Source: CAZRCZ01 sp964598765
Lineage (GTDB): Bacteria; Sumerlaeota; Sumerlaeia; MVZB01; JAJFLK01
Assembly (NCBI GenBank): GCA_964598765.1
Contig: CAZRCZ010000019.1
Span: 41,967-105,966 of the forward strand
Length of the DNA: 64,000 bases
Reading direction: 5' to 3'
A model generated the notes under the pieces. The model searched no databases. It was not told the DNA's origin and saw only the letters and a list, made by a program, of their open reading frames with translations. The position numbers and the translations under genes are program-made. Of the stretch, positions 52,934-61,363 are shown piece by piece. Within the stretch, counting starts at the first letter, position 1; each line of letters starts with the position of its first letter.

Positions 52934-54121
52934 TCAGATCGTCTCACAAAACTCATCGAGAAAATCACCCCACGGCATCGCCCTGACGCCGGGAGCTATG
53001 GCTTGGGACGTGACGATTCCTTTGGACGCCTCATGAACCAGAATGGAACGGGCCGTCGCGGTTCGCGATCGCCGCTTCGCCATGGCTTCGGCTAATCTCC
53101 GAAGAGAAACGGCCATGGCGGGCATGGGAGTTCGCCCCGCCTTGCATTCAAGAAGGGTCAGCGAGCCGTCGCGTCCCGGCACGATGAAGTCCACCTCCAG
53201 CCCCTGCTCGTCACGAAAATAATACAACTCTCGACGCCGTCCTTGGTTGACCTGCGCCTTCACAATCTCGGAGGCGATAAACCCCTCAAAGAGCGCGCCC
53301 CGAAAGGGAGAACGGGACAGCTCGGCGGAGGACTCGATTCCCAACAGATGGCACGCCAAACCCGAATCCGCGAGGTAAACTTTTGGAGACTTGACCAAAC
53401 GTTTGCCGAAGTTGTCATGGAAAGGAGGCACAACCATTATTTGCGCCGTGGTTTCGAGCACGCTCAGCCAGTGCGTCACGGTCGGCACGGTGATCCCCAG
53501 TGGCGCGGCCAGATCGGACCGGTTCAGCATTTGGCCGTGGCGACTCGCCAACACCGCGAGGAAGCGTCGGAACGTGGCAAGGTCCCTCACGGCGATTATC
53601 CCCCGCACGTCTCTTTCCAGATAGGTCTGGAGATATGAACTGAACCACAAGCGCGCGTCCGCCGGACGCGCCAGCGTTTCGGGATAGCCGCCCCGTAGGA
53701 GCGTCACTTTCGGCGTCTCGCGGGTGGAGAGGGGCCACAACTGCAAGACGGCCGCTCGGCCGGCCATGGATTCCGTCACCTTGCGCATCAGAGGGAACTC
53801 TTGGGATCCGGTGATGAACCACCGACCGACGCGTCGGGGCTGACCATCTATTCGTGAGCGGACATGGGCGAAGATTTCGGGGACGTTTTGCGCCTCGTCC
53901 AAAATTGCGGGTGTCTCCACGGCGTCGAGGAATCCTTGAGGATCCTCCCGCAATCGTCTAACGATGTCCGGGTCCTCAAGCAGGTAATAGCCGGCTTGGG
54001 GAAGGAGATGCCTTAGCAACCAAGTTTTGCCGGCCCTGCGGGGACCGGTCAATATTACCGAGGGAAAACCCTTTGCCGCCCGGTTGATCTGTTTTTCAAG
54101 CTCGCGGTGGATGTATCGCAT
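52934..54121 (-). CDS. AAA+ ATPase of the AAA_14/DUF4143 family
   Basis: 395 residues. Walker A GPRRAGKTWLL (about 26-36), Walker B-like PAILDEAQNV, sensor ITGSQEFPLM. The DUF4143 C-terminal domain starts at GGYPETLARPADARLWFSSY and includes LERDVRGIIAVRDLATFRRF, a winged-helix-like LNRSDLAAPLGITVPTVTHW, and a nuclease-like tail (FRDEQGLEVDFIVPGRDGSL, LLECKAG). Common in bacteria and archaea as a scattered accessory gene; cellular role is unproven (ATPase with possible DNA or toxin-related function). No partner gene is adjacent. Confidence 0.9.
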   Translation of the reverse strand: MRYIHRELEKQINRAAKGFPSVILTGPRRAGKTWLLRHLLPQAGYYLLEDPDIVRRLREDPQGFLDAVETPAILDEAQNVPEIFAHVRSRIDGQPRRVGRWFITGSQEFPLMRKVTESMAGRAAVLQLWPLSTRETPKVTLLRGGYPETLARPADARLWFSSYLQTYLERDVRGIIAVRDLATFRRFLAVLASRHGQMLNRSDLAAPLGITVPTVTHWLSVLETTAQIMVVPPFHDNFGKRLVKSPKVYLADSGLACHLLGIESSAELSRSPFRGALFEGFIASEIVKAQVNQGRRRELYYFRDEQGLEVDFIVPGRDGSLTLLECKAGRTPMPAMAVSLRRLAEAMAKRRSRTATARSILVHEASKGIVTSQAIAPGVRAMPWGDFLDEFCETI

Positions 54122-54210
54122 GATTGAGAATCTTAAACTTTCATTTTAGAATTCTCAAGTATAGGTTGAGGCGGATTCCGTTTCGTTATCCTCGATTTGA
54201 GGCTTACACT

Positions 54211-55878
54211 TTAAGGATTCGACTCCGAAGCCGTCGAAATCTCCGCCGGGCCGCGATGCCCTTTGAACGGAAATGAAACGACTTGGTTGTGTTGCGGGTC
54301 GGCTTTGGCTTCCTCAACCCCGAGTTCCATCCTGCCCGCAAGCTCCCCTCCCGTCGCGACGACGCCGGAGATCGCCGCCGAGACGCCCCCGCCGGTCGGC
54401 GTCGGGATGCTTGTGTTGACCGTGAACCGTTTGCCTTCGGGCGCGTCGCTCCACGCCACGTCCCGAAGCGTGCTGGTGAACATCACGCTTCCCGCGAGCA
54501 GATAAAGCGTTCCTTCCCCCTGTTGCGGAACATATAGCCCGAAGGGAGCAAAAACGAGATTGGCCTGATAAGCATCCTGCGACGGATGCGCGGAGAGCAA
54601 CCGCGCGATCTTTTGCGCGGGAGGCGCGGGAGCGGGAGCGACGCCGTCATCCACGATGAACTCCATAAATGCAACGAACATCTCTTGAAGGGTCGCGTCG
54701 CGGTAGACGATGGTTTGCGTCGCATCGGGATTGTTGGGATTGTTCTTTGAATTGTCGTAATGCGCGACGACCTCGACCCGCGAACCCTTCGGCGCGCGGA
54801 TCGCCTCGACCGGATAATAAATCCACTGCCAGTTGTAATTGTAGCGCGGAACATCAAGCAGAACTTCGCGTTGGCCGTCGGGCTTGACCAATTCGTAGCG
54901 CATATCCTTCCCTCGGACGTGCATGTGCGGCATGAACGAAATGATCCGGCTGTCCTGATCGAATTGATGAAACGCCTTGACCTCATGATTCGGCGCGCCG
55001 GGAGGAATGAGAAATCCGGTATTGACCGCAAAGTTGGTCGTGATCCGCTTCTGCATCTCTCCCTTCCCGAAATAAAGCCCGATCTTCGAGCGGTCGGTCG
55101 TCGCCTTGCCGTTGGGATGATAATGAAGATTCACCGTGATGACCTGATCCCTTTTCAGGATGCGCCCCATCCCTTCGGGATAGACGGTCGGTTGCGCGCC
55201 TGCGACCCATACCTGAAAAATCTCCGGCGCTTCCGCGCTCGCGGTCCGGCGCATCGCCTCGGCGACCGATTGCTGATTAAATGTCTGCGTCCCGTTCATG
55301 GAGAAATCGCCGAGAATGGCGAGAATGTGATGCACGACGCGCTTGTCGCCCGGGCTGAATTCGATCGCGCGAATCCAGCGGTCTTCGGGAAGCGCGACCG
55401 CGACGCGGACGGTCGGGAAGAGATCGTTCCCATCGGCGGGAACTTGAAAGTCCCCCAGTTCGACGACGTAATCCGGCTCGCCCAGTTTCCATCCGGTCTG
55501 GAGCTCCGGCGCGGCGGGCAGAGCGGCGCGGTCCCCTTCGGGCGCGCCGGCGTCGGCCCAGTCGCCGATGAGCTTGATTTCGGCGTCGGTGAGTCCGAGA
55601 TCGTTGCTGAAATGGCCGACCTTCGGATTGGCTCCCCACGGCGGCATGACGCGCTGGGCGACGGCCTTGCGGATGGATTTCACCCACGGACGCGTCTCCT
55701 CGTAGCTGAGAAGCGACATCGGCGCGACTTCTCCCGGGCGATGACAAGTCGCGCAACGCTTGAAGAAGATCGGGGCGATGTCCTTGCTGAAGGTGGGCGT
55801 ATCGGCGTGCGGCTGAAACGCGGAAAATGAAATTGCGGCGGTCAACACCGCGACCTTGATATTGCGATATGGGATCAT
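54211..55878 (-). CDS. Heme c-copper monooxygenase-like fusion protein, paralogue 4
   Basis: 555 residues from ATG 55878. Signal NIKVAVLTAAISFSAFQPHA. CATCHRPGEVAPM is the heme c site, but MPPWGANP has Gly where the other copies have His. Copper ligands: VVHHILAIL, NLHYHPNG, MPHMHVRGKD, and LQEMFVAF, where the usual DEM is QEM so the Met is kept. The extra C-terminal domain (FAPFGLYVPQQGEGTLYLLA) is as in paralogues 2 and 3. An in-frame ATG at 56013 would add residues translated from a type B repeat arm and bury the signal; I prefer 55878. Confidence 0.78.
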   Translation of the reverse strand: MIPYRNIKVAVLTAAISFSAFQPHADTPTFSKDIAPIFFKRCATCHRPGEVAPMSLLSYEETRPWVKSIRKAVAQRVMPPWGANPKVGHFSNDLGLTDAEIKLIGDWADAGAPEGDRAALPAAPELQTGWKLGEPDYVVELGDFQVPADGNDLFPTVRVAVALPEDRWIRAIEFSPGDKRVVHHILAILGDFSMNGTQTFNQQSVAEAMRRTASAEAPEIFQVWVAGAQPTVYPEGMGRILKRDQVITVNLHYHPNGKATTDRSKIGLYFGKGEMQKRITTNFAVNTGFLIPPGAPNHEVKAFHQFDQDSRIISFMPHMHVRGKDMRYELVKPDGQREVLLDVPRYNYNWQWIYYPVEAIRAPKGSRVEVVAHYDNSKNNPNNPDATQTIVYRDATLQEMFVAFMEFIVDDGVAPAPAPPAQKIARLLSAHPSQDAYQANLVFAPFGLYVPQQGEGTLYLLAGSVMFTSTLRDVAWSDAPEGKRFTVNTSIPTPTGGGVSAAISGVVATGGELAGRMELGVEEAKADPQHNQVVSFPFKGHRGPAEISTASESNP

Positions 55879-55932
55879 GCTCAAAGTATAATTTGAGGAA
55901 AGGACAAGAGCCAAAGAGATTTTTTTTGATTT

Positions 55933-56106
55933 TTCACCACCAAGACACAAAGCCACCAAGGAAGAGAAAACAATCAGGTTGCTGAACGAAAACTCTCGTT
56001 CCCCGTCCGTCAAAATTCTTCTCGCCTGACGCGTTGTTTTCCTAATCTGCGAAATCCGTGCAATCCGCGGCTTCTTTTCTTGGTGTCTTTGTGCCTTGGT
56101 GGTGAA
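55933..56106. repeat. Inverted pair of dispersed repeat type B (with a type C word)
   Basis: Left arm 55933-55966 (TTCACCACCAAGACACAAAG, then CCACCAAGGAAGAG). Right arm 56072-56106 ends GTCTTTGTGCCTTGGTGGTG. Just inside the right arm, AATCTGCGAAATCCGTGCAA is a type C-like word. It fills the gap between two divergent genes. Confidence 0.75.
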
Positions 56107-56132
56107 ACAATCCGCGTCGAGGCTTGATTCGA

Positions 56133-56849
56133 ATGAAAAAATTGTCCCTATCCCTCTTAACCATCATGGTCTGGATCGCGGGAAACGTCGCGCCGCTCTA
56201 TCTGATTTGGCTCCTCTGGCCTCGTCTCACGCCCGCGATGACCCCCTCGGAATCGCCAAATTCTCTCTGGTTGAATTTTGGATTGGCCTTGCTCTTCCCG
56301 TTTCAACATTCGATCTGGACCCAGACGCCGATCAAACGCGCGATCAAGAGTTTTCTCGGTGTTCAACTTGAGCGCCCTCTTTACGTCATCAGTTCCGGCG
56401 TCGCGCTGGTCGCAACCGTTTTTTTCTGGCGTTGTTCGGATCGCGTGGTCTGGAACATCCCCGACTGGTCGCTCTGGCCGTTGCGGATCGTTATGGTGGG
56501 AATGGTCGGCGCTCAGATTTATTCCACGACCCTTTTGGGCGCAAAATTTCTGACCGGCATCGCCCACCTGAAATCCCTGCGCAAGGGAACACCCCTGCGC
56601 GAGCCGGAATTCAAGGAGCGGGGACTCTACCGTTGGATTCGCCATCCCATCGCGGCCAGCCAAATCGTCATGATCTGGACGGCGGGAACGATGTTCGCCG
56701 ACCGCATGGTGCTCGCCTTGATGTGGACAGCGTGGATTGTCGTCGCCAGCGCGCTGGAAGATCGAAGGTTGGGCGAGGAATTCGGAGAAGGCTACGAGGC
56801 GTATCGCCGCCGCGCGGGTTTTCTCTGGCCGAAACTAATTCGAGGTTGA
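56133..56849 (+). CDS. Isoprenylcysteine methyltransferase-like membrane methyltransferase (NnrU/MddA type)
   Basis: About 239 residues from ATG 56133 (a TTG at 56124 is possible). Five hydrophobic segments. LLFPFQHSIWTQTPIKRAIK is the FQHS motif of the NnrU/MddA branch. EFKERGLYRWIRHPIAASQI and then LEDRRLGEEFGEGYEAYRRR form the ICMT SAM-binding C-terminus (RHP, E..EE.....Y..YR). Possible function: methylation of a small thiol or other substrate at the inner membrane, as in methanethiol methyltransferase; the substrate is not readable. It sits between two heme-copper genes. Confidence 0.75.
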   Translation: MKKLSLSLLTIMVWIAGNVAPLYLIWLLWPRLTPAMTPSESPNSLWLNFGLALLFPFQHSIWTQTPIKRAIKSFLGVQLERPLYVISSGVALVATVFFWRCSDRVVWNIPDWSLWPLRIVMVGMVGAQIYSTTLLGAKFLTGIAHLKSLRKGTPLREPEFKERGLYRWIRHPIAASQIVMIWTAGTMFADRMVLALMWTAWIVVASALEDRRLGEEFGEGYEAYRRRAGFLWPKLIRG

Positions 56850-56897
56850 ATCGCCGGACATCAAGCGTGAGAAATGGGGAGTAAGAAATAATCCCTA

Positions 56898-57226
56898 TCA
56901 AGGTTGGAGATCAAGCGCGATCCTCAAAGCGCGATCGAGCAAGAGCATCTTTGCGGGAGACAACGAGCCAACGTAATTTGTGAGCGCCGACTTCGGCATG
57001 CTGATCAATTCGTCGCAGTGAATGCTACTTTCATGTTTCAATCCTTCGTCCACGCCAACCGGAACTTGCGTCGCCAACCCATGTGAACTGAAAAGATGGG
57101 AGCGCAGATGACCGTGGAATAACGGGAGTCCACGACCATTTGGCGGCTGACGACGACGAAAACCCGGTGCTTGCGCGGATCTCGGATCGAAGGGCGAGCA
57201 ACCCGATACAGCTCACCCCGCTTCAC
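56898..57226 (-). pseudogene. mazF: MazF/PemK-type endoribonuclease toxin, frameshifted
   Basis: From ATG 57226: MKRGELYRVARPSIRDPRKH, then RVFVVVSR, VICAPIFSVHMG. The frame then runs into a stop at residue 62. In the neighbouring frame the toxin continues LATQVPVGVDEGLKHESSIH, then CDELISMPKSALTNYVGSLS and LLLDRALRIALDLQP to a stop at 56898. One missing T at about 57059 (GGGTTGGCG) explains it; joined, the protein has about 109 residues, the normal MazF length. So the toxin is inactivated by a single-base deletion, or the deletion is a sequencing error. The partner antitoxin upstream is intact. Confidence 0.8.
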
Positions 57227-57453
57227 GGAATCACCTGATATGAAAGAACGTCTTCCGCCTCTTGGTTGAGTTTCGCCGCATGCCTGTTGATGATAGCCAA
57301 GTCTCGCGCATTTTGCTCATTTCGTTCGATTTGGTCGAGGTAGGTTCGAACGGCGGCTTCAATGAGATCGGAACGGTTCTTGAATTGAGCCGATCGTTCG
57401 TCCACCGAATCCAACAGGTCTTGTGAAAGGGTTATCGAAGTCTTGACTTTCAT
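57223..57453 (-). CDS. mazE: Ribbon-helix-helix antitoxin paired with mazF
   Basis: 76 residues: MKVKTSITLSQDLLDSVDER is an RHH/CopG-type DNA-binding N-terminus. RSDLIEAAVRTYLDQIERNE is the rest of the fold. The tail (NRHAAKLNQEAEDVLSYQVI) would bind the toxin. Its stop overlaps the mazF start (ATGA), the usual arrangement. It likely represses its own promoter. With the toxin broken, the antitoxin would be free to decay. Confidence 0.85.
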   Translation of the reverse strand: MKVKTSITLSQDLLDSVDERSAQFKNRSDLIEAAVRTYLDQIERNEQNARDLAIINRHAAKLNQEAEDVLSYQVIP

Positions 57454-57479
57454 GCTACCTTTATACTCCCTTCGTATTC

Positions 57480-57542
57480 CTACGTCAACCGTGGCACGCC
57501 GTGCAAATTTGCGGCGATCCCGCCGATGACGATGTAGCGCAC
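57480..57542 (-). pseudogene. Truncated start of a nucleotidyltransferase gene
   Basis: From GTG 57542: VRYIVIGGIAANLHGVPRLT, then stop. The VIGGIAANLHGVPR segment is the N-terminus of a family of about 150-200-residue nucleotidyltransferases (MNT/DUF6036-like), cut before the catalytic DxD. The mazEF promoter region starts immediately after. It follows the small partner gene 57544-57744 by overlap, as intact pairs do. Confidence 0.6.
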
Positions 57543-57543
57543 G

Positions 57544-57744
57544 TTATTTGTGCTCAAGGATTTGAACACCTTTTCGTATGGGCCCAGCATCTTTGACCTT
57601 CATGGCTTCCGGATTGACCGCGAGCGAGAGACGCAAAGCGTCCATGAAAACCGCGAGCCGCTGTTCCATGGTAAGGGACTGAAACCAACGGGCTTTGCCC
57701 TCTGGAGTTTCCTCGGAACGATCGTGAGAAATGGAACCTATCAC
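57544..57744 (-). CDS. Small conserved partner of a nucleotidyltransferase (partner now truncated)
   Basis: 66 residues from GTG 57744, whose first base overlaps the stop of paralogue 5 (TAGTG). EETPEGKARWFQSLTMEQRL, AVFMDALRLSLAVNPEAMKV and IRKGVQIL match a family seen directly upstream of small nucleotidyltransferases. The gene itself looks intact. It may once have formed a toxin-antitoxin-like pair with the nucleotidyltransferase. Start is uncertain because the ribosome site is weak. Confidence 0.55.
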   Translation of the reverse strand: MIGSISHDRSEETPEGKARWFQSLTMEQRLAVFMDALRLSLAVNPEAMKVKDAGPIRKGVQILEHK

Positions 57745-59042
57745 TAATTCCCAGCCCCGGCGCTGGAAATGGATTTGTCGGTCTGCGGCGTCAAAGGACC
57801 GAGATTCACTTTGCCCGTTGTCTCGGCCAAGCTTTCGCCATCCTTGGTGTAGAAGACAAATCCCATGACCATCTCGTCGCTGGTTTGCGGTCCATAGACA
57901 ACCGTCGCATTGGGATCGGGATTGAATTTGTTCCCCGTCGAGTTGTCCATGTGCGCGGTCCCCTCGATGACCGACTTGGCGGGAAGTTTCGGGCGATCCT
58001 TGAAGTGATACCCCATCTGCCAGTTGAAATCGTAATGGGGCACGCCCATCAGGACTTCCTCGCGGCCGTCGGGGTATTTGGCGACGAATTGATAATCCTT
58101 CCCGCGCAAGTGCATGTGCACCATCGTCCCGATGACGGTCACGTCCTCGGTGAAATGCCACTGCGCGCGAACTTCGTAGTTGGGATTATTGGGCGGAATG
58201 CGGAATGCGTAGTTGCTGATGAGACTGTTGTAGATTTGTTTTTCGACCGGCTTGCGCGCGAAAATGAACCCGACCGAAGTCTGATCGGTCTCCACTTTGC
58301 CGGTCGTGACGTAGTGCGCCTGAAGAACGATCTTGGTTCCTTTGGGGAAAAAAAGCGCGGTCCCTTCCGGATACTCGGTGACGATCCCGCCCGGGACGTA
58401 ACCGGTGACGAATTCCTTGGCTTCCTTCTTTCCTTCTTCTTTTTTGCCGGGAAGGAGGCGGAAAACATTGATGTGATGCGCGACGTTGCGATTGCTCGGG
58501 CGGACTTCCAGTTTCGTCACCCAGCGGTCTTCGGGGAATGGAGGCAGGACGAGATTTTGATAATCAATGATTCCGTCGGCCTTGACGGTGAATGGTTGGG
58601 CCACGGTCAGGATCAGATCAGGTTTGCCGATGCCCCAACCCTCGACGAATTCCAGCGGCTTGGGGAGATCGGCGGGGTTTCCCTCCGCCGCGCCCGAATC
58701 CGCCCACTTGGCCAAGGTGTCAATTTCATCCTGTTGGAGTCGGCGGTCGTTGGCGAAGACGCCGTAGCGCGGATCGGCGTGCCACGGCGGCATCGTTTTA
58801 TCCATGACGACTTTCTTAATGGTCTTGGCGAAGGGACGCGCGCTCTTGAAGTCGAGGAGCGACATCGGCGCGGATTCCCCCGGACGGTGGCAACTCTGGC
58901 AATGCTTCTGGAAGATTGGGGCGACGTCCTTGCTGAACGTGGCCGGCGCGTTGGCGTCGTCGGCGCGCGTCAACGCGGCGATACTTGAAATGGCGCTCAA
59001 AACACACAATCCAAAAATCCGGCGGCCCTTTAGAATTTGCAT
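57744..59042 (-). CDS. Heme c-copper monooxygenase-like fusion protein, paralogue 5
   Basis: 432 residues; AGGAGGG six bases before ATG 59042 decides the start. Signal RRIFGLCVLSAISSIAALTR. CQSCH (48-52) and MPPWHADPRYG give heme c. Copper ligands: VAHHINVFR, LQAHYVTTG (second His of HYH absent), MVHMHLRGKD and TSDEMVMGF. It is the short type without the extra C-terminal domain and is closest to paralogue 1. Predicted periplasmic. It is transcribed toward the nucleotidyltransferase remnant and mazEF. Confidence 0.8.
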   Translation of the reverse strand: MQILKGRRIFGLCVLSAISSIAALTRADDANAPATFSKDVAPIFQKHCQSCHRPGESAPMSLLDFKSARPFAKTIKKVVMDKTMPPWHADPRYGVFANDRRLQQDEIDTLAKWADSGAAEGNPADLPKPLEFVEGWGIGKPDLILTVAQPFTVKADGIIDYQNLVLPPFPEDRWVTKLEVRPSNRNVAHHINVFRLLPGKKEEGKKEAKEFVTGYVPGGIVTEYPEGTALFFPKGTKIVLQAHYVTTGKVETDQTSVGFIFARKPVEKQIYNSLISNYAFRIPPNNPNYEVRAQWHFTEDVTVIGTMVHMHLRGKDYQFVAKYPDGREEVLMGVPHYDFNWQMGYHFKDRPKLPAKSVIEGTAHMDNSTGNKFNPDPNATVVYGPQTSDEMVMGFVFYTKDGESLAETTGKVNLGPLTPQTDKSISSAGAGN

Positions 59043-59115
59043 GATCGTCCCTCCTGTTCACATCTTAAATTTAGGGCAATTTTGAGATTCGAGCAAGATG
59101 AGATTGGGATAAATT

Positions 59116-59191
59116 GGACACGAATGCGCACGGATTGCGCGGATCGGAATAATTCGAAATTCATCCGTGTAATCCGCGTTTTCCCGCGTCC
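59116..59191. repeat. Inverted pair of dispersed repeat type C
   Basis: The left arm at 59116-59144 is GGACACGAATGCGCACGGAT with a following TGCGCGGAT. The right arm 59163-59191 (ATCCGTGTAATCCGCG, then TTTTCCCGCGTCC) is its imperfect reverse complement, 18 bp apart. It lies between paralogue 5 and the ABC permease gene. Confidence 0.75.
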
Positions 59192-59200
59192 AAAATAATC

Positions 59201-60085
59201 TTAAACTCTCCTCTCGCCTCTCAAAATGTCCGCGAGCCAATTAATCGAAACCACCAAAACCATCAGCGCAAGTCCGGGGAAAAACCAAACCCACCAATGC
59301 CCGCTGAAAAAATCGTCGTAGCCGAATTTGATCAGTAGCCCCAACGACGGGCGCGTGATCGGCACCCCGACGCCGAGATAACTGAGCGTCGCCTCCAGAA
59401 TGACAATCGAGGCAAACTGCACGGCGGAAATGACGATCAACGGTCCGGTGAGATTCGGAAGGAGGTGGCGAAATAAAATGCGCGGCGTCTGCGCCCCCAA
59501 GACTTCAATCGCCGAAATGTAATCCTTCTCCCGCTCCGCCAAAACTCCCCCGCGCGCGACGCGGGCGTAAATGACCCAATGCGCCAACCCGACGGCCAGA
59601 ATGATTTTTCCAATCCCCGGCTTCCAAATCGCCATGAGAAAAAGCGCGATCAAAACCGAAGGGAACGAAAGCTGAACGTCGGCGACGCGCATGAGCGTGG
59701 AATCGAGCCGTCCGCCCCGATAACCCGCAACCAACCCCAAGGCGACGCCGATGACCATCGCCAACCCCGTCCCGCTGAACCCGACCATCAGCGACACGCG
59801 CAGGCCAAAACAAACCGCCGAAAGCACGTCGCGTCCTTGAGCGTCGGTTCCGAGCCAATAGACCAAACCGGTTCGGTCCGCATCCCCCGATCCGGTTGTC
59901 GCACCGCGGATCCACGCCGGAGAAATGTATGCGTCTTCAAGCTTTAAGGAAGCCAGATCATAGGGATTTTGCGGCGCGAACCACGGCGCCGCGAGCGCCA
60001 CGACAATCATCGCTCCCAAGATCAACACGGGCCACAGCCAAGGATGTCCGCCGATTCTCTTCAACCCGCCGCTCATGCCGATCAT
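59201..60085 (-). CDS. Peptide/nickel-type ABC transporter permease (DppC/OppC family)
   Basis: 294 residues from ATG 60085. Hydrophobic start (WLWPVLILGAMIVVALAAPW), then FAPQNPYDLASLKLEDAYIS and LGTDAQGRDVLSAVCFGLRV, both typical of the DppC/OppC branch. The coupling helix EAA motif is AIEVLGAQTPRILFRHLLPN. Five to six membrane helices. It would form a heterodimer with a DppB-like subunit, but neither that, nor an ATPase, nor a binding protein is in the window on this side; downstream is the type C repeat. It overlaps the preceding anion transporter by four bases (ATGA). Confidence 0.88.
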   Translation of the reverse strand: MIGMSGGLKRIGGHPWLWPVLILGAMIVVALAAPWFAPQNPYDLASLKLEDAYISPAWIRGATTGSGDADRTGLVYWLGTDAQGRDVLSAVCFGLRVSLMVGFSGTGLAMVIGVALGLVAGYRGGRLDSTLMRVADVQLSFPSVLIALFLMAIWKPGIGKIILAVGLAHWVIYARVARGGVLAEREKDYISAIEVLGAQTPRILFRHLLPNLTGPLIVISAVQFASIVILEATLSYLGVGVPITRPSLGLLIKFGYDDFFSGHWWVWFFPGLALMVLVVSINWLADILRGERRV

Positions 60086-61290
60086 CCCAATATCATCGCA
60101 AGCCATACGATCACGAGCGAAACGAGCGTCACCGGCAACCCGATTCGCAGATGCTCGCGGAATCCGAAGCGGATGCCCAGCCGTTCGGCGTGTTCGGCAA
60201 CAATGAGATTGGCGATGCTTCCGGGCAGAATCGCGTTCCCCGCGAACGTGCTCGCCAACGCGAGCGCGTGTCCGGTTTGGGCGTTCATCTTGAGAAACGG
60301 AAGCAACAGCATGACCGCCGGGACATTCCCCACCAAATTCGACAAGACCACCACGAATGGAAGATAAACGACGGGACGCGAGAGATCGGCCCCGCGATCC
60401 GCCAGCGCCTTGCGCGCCGCTTCGACCCAACCGGAAAGTTCAAGTCCGCGGACAACCACGAACAACCCGATGAAAAGCGTTAGGAGTTGCCAATCCACCT
60501 GCGCCAACATCGCCCGCGTGTGCATTCGGCGGCTAATCAAAACTGCTCCCGCGATTCCCAACGCGGTCAAATAGTTCGGAATGGGCAAGAGGAAAAGCGC
60601 GAGCGTTGCCAGCGTGAGCAAAATCGCCTTCCGCGCCGCAGGCAAATCCAAGTCGGGATTTTGCGTTGGGTCCATTTTTGCTTCGCGCCATTCGTTTTTA
60701 TTCGGAACGGACCGCGCAATCAATGCATACAAAAAAATCGCCGAAAGAACGACCGGAATCGCGCAGGCCAGCACGAAGGGCAAAAACGGAAGACCCATCC
60801 GTTGGGAAATCAGAATGTTCTGCGGATTCCCAATCGGCGTGAGCGCCCCGCCGATGTTCGTCGCGCATGCCAACGCGATCAGGAAGGGAAGCGGCTTCAA
60901 TCCCGCTTGAATCAACGACGCCCCCAAAAGCGGCGTGAGCGCGAAGCACACCACGTCGTTGGTCAAAATCGCCGAAAGCGCTCCAGCAACAACGATGGTT
61001 CCGGCCAGCAATCGCCGGGGATTATTCATCGCCGCCAATTTTCTCCCGATGAACCGATACAACCCCGACGTTTGATATTGCGCCGAGAGCATCATCATCC
61101 CGAAAAGCACCGCGAGGGTCGGCGCGTCAATCGCCTCTTTCGCCTGATCCAGAGTGATCTCCCCCGAGGCCAAAAACGCCACCGCGCCCAATAGCGCGAA
61201 TCCGGTTCGATCCAGCGCCAAGCCCGGAATCCTTCCAAGCGCGAGGCCGATGTAGGTGAAGGCAAAAAAGAGAAGCGGAAGCAGACTCAT
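60082..61290 (-). CDS. Anion/citrate-type membrane transporter (ArsB/NhaD, IT superfamily)
   Basis: 402 residues from ATG 61290 (GGGATGAC upstream). About 11-12 helices. LTNDVVCFALTPLLGASLIQ and NIGGALTPIGNPQNILISQR are the signature loops of the ion transporter superfamily (ArsB/NhaD/CitM), and a second half repeats them (LSNLVGNVPAVMLLLPFLKM; ALASTFAGNAILPGSIANLI). The substrate (arsenite, sodium, dicarboxylate) is not decided by sequence. It is translationally coupled to the ABC permease, an unusual pairing. Confidence 0.85.
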   Translation of the reverse strand: MSLLPLLFFAFTYIGLALGRIPGLALDRTGFALLGAVAFLASGEITLDQAKEAIDAPTLAVLFGMMMLSAQYQTSGLYRFIGRKLAAMNNPRRLLAGTIVVAGALSAILTNDVVCFALTPLLGASLIQAGLKPLPFLIALACATNIGGALTPIGNPQNILISQRMGLPFLPFVLACAIPVVLSAIFLYALIARSVPNKNEWREAKMDPTQNPDLDLPAARKAILLTLATLALFLLPIPNYLTALGIAGAVLISRRMHTRAMLAQVDWQLLTLFIGLFVVVRGLELSGWVEAARKALADRGADLSRPVVYLPFVVVLSNLVGNVPAVMLLLPFLKMNAQTGHALALASTFAGNAILPGSIANLIVAEHAERLGIRFGFREHLRIGLPVTLVSLVIVWLAMILG

Positions 61291-61363
61291 GTCATCCCGA
61301 TCCGTCACGGCGGATCGGCCTAAGGCACTTCCCGCCCCTTCCCTGATCCGGACCGGCCTTCCC

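Noticed and set aside
57550..57747. Plus-strand frame opposite the nucleotidyltransferase partner
   Set aside because: The minus strand carries the recognisable family; this is its shadow.
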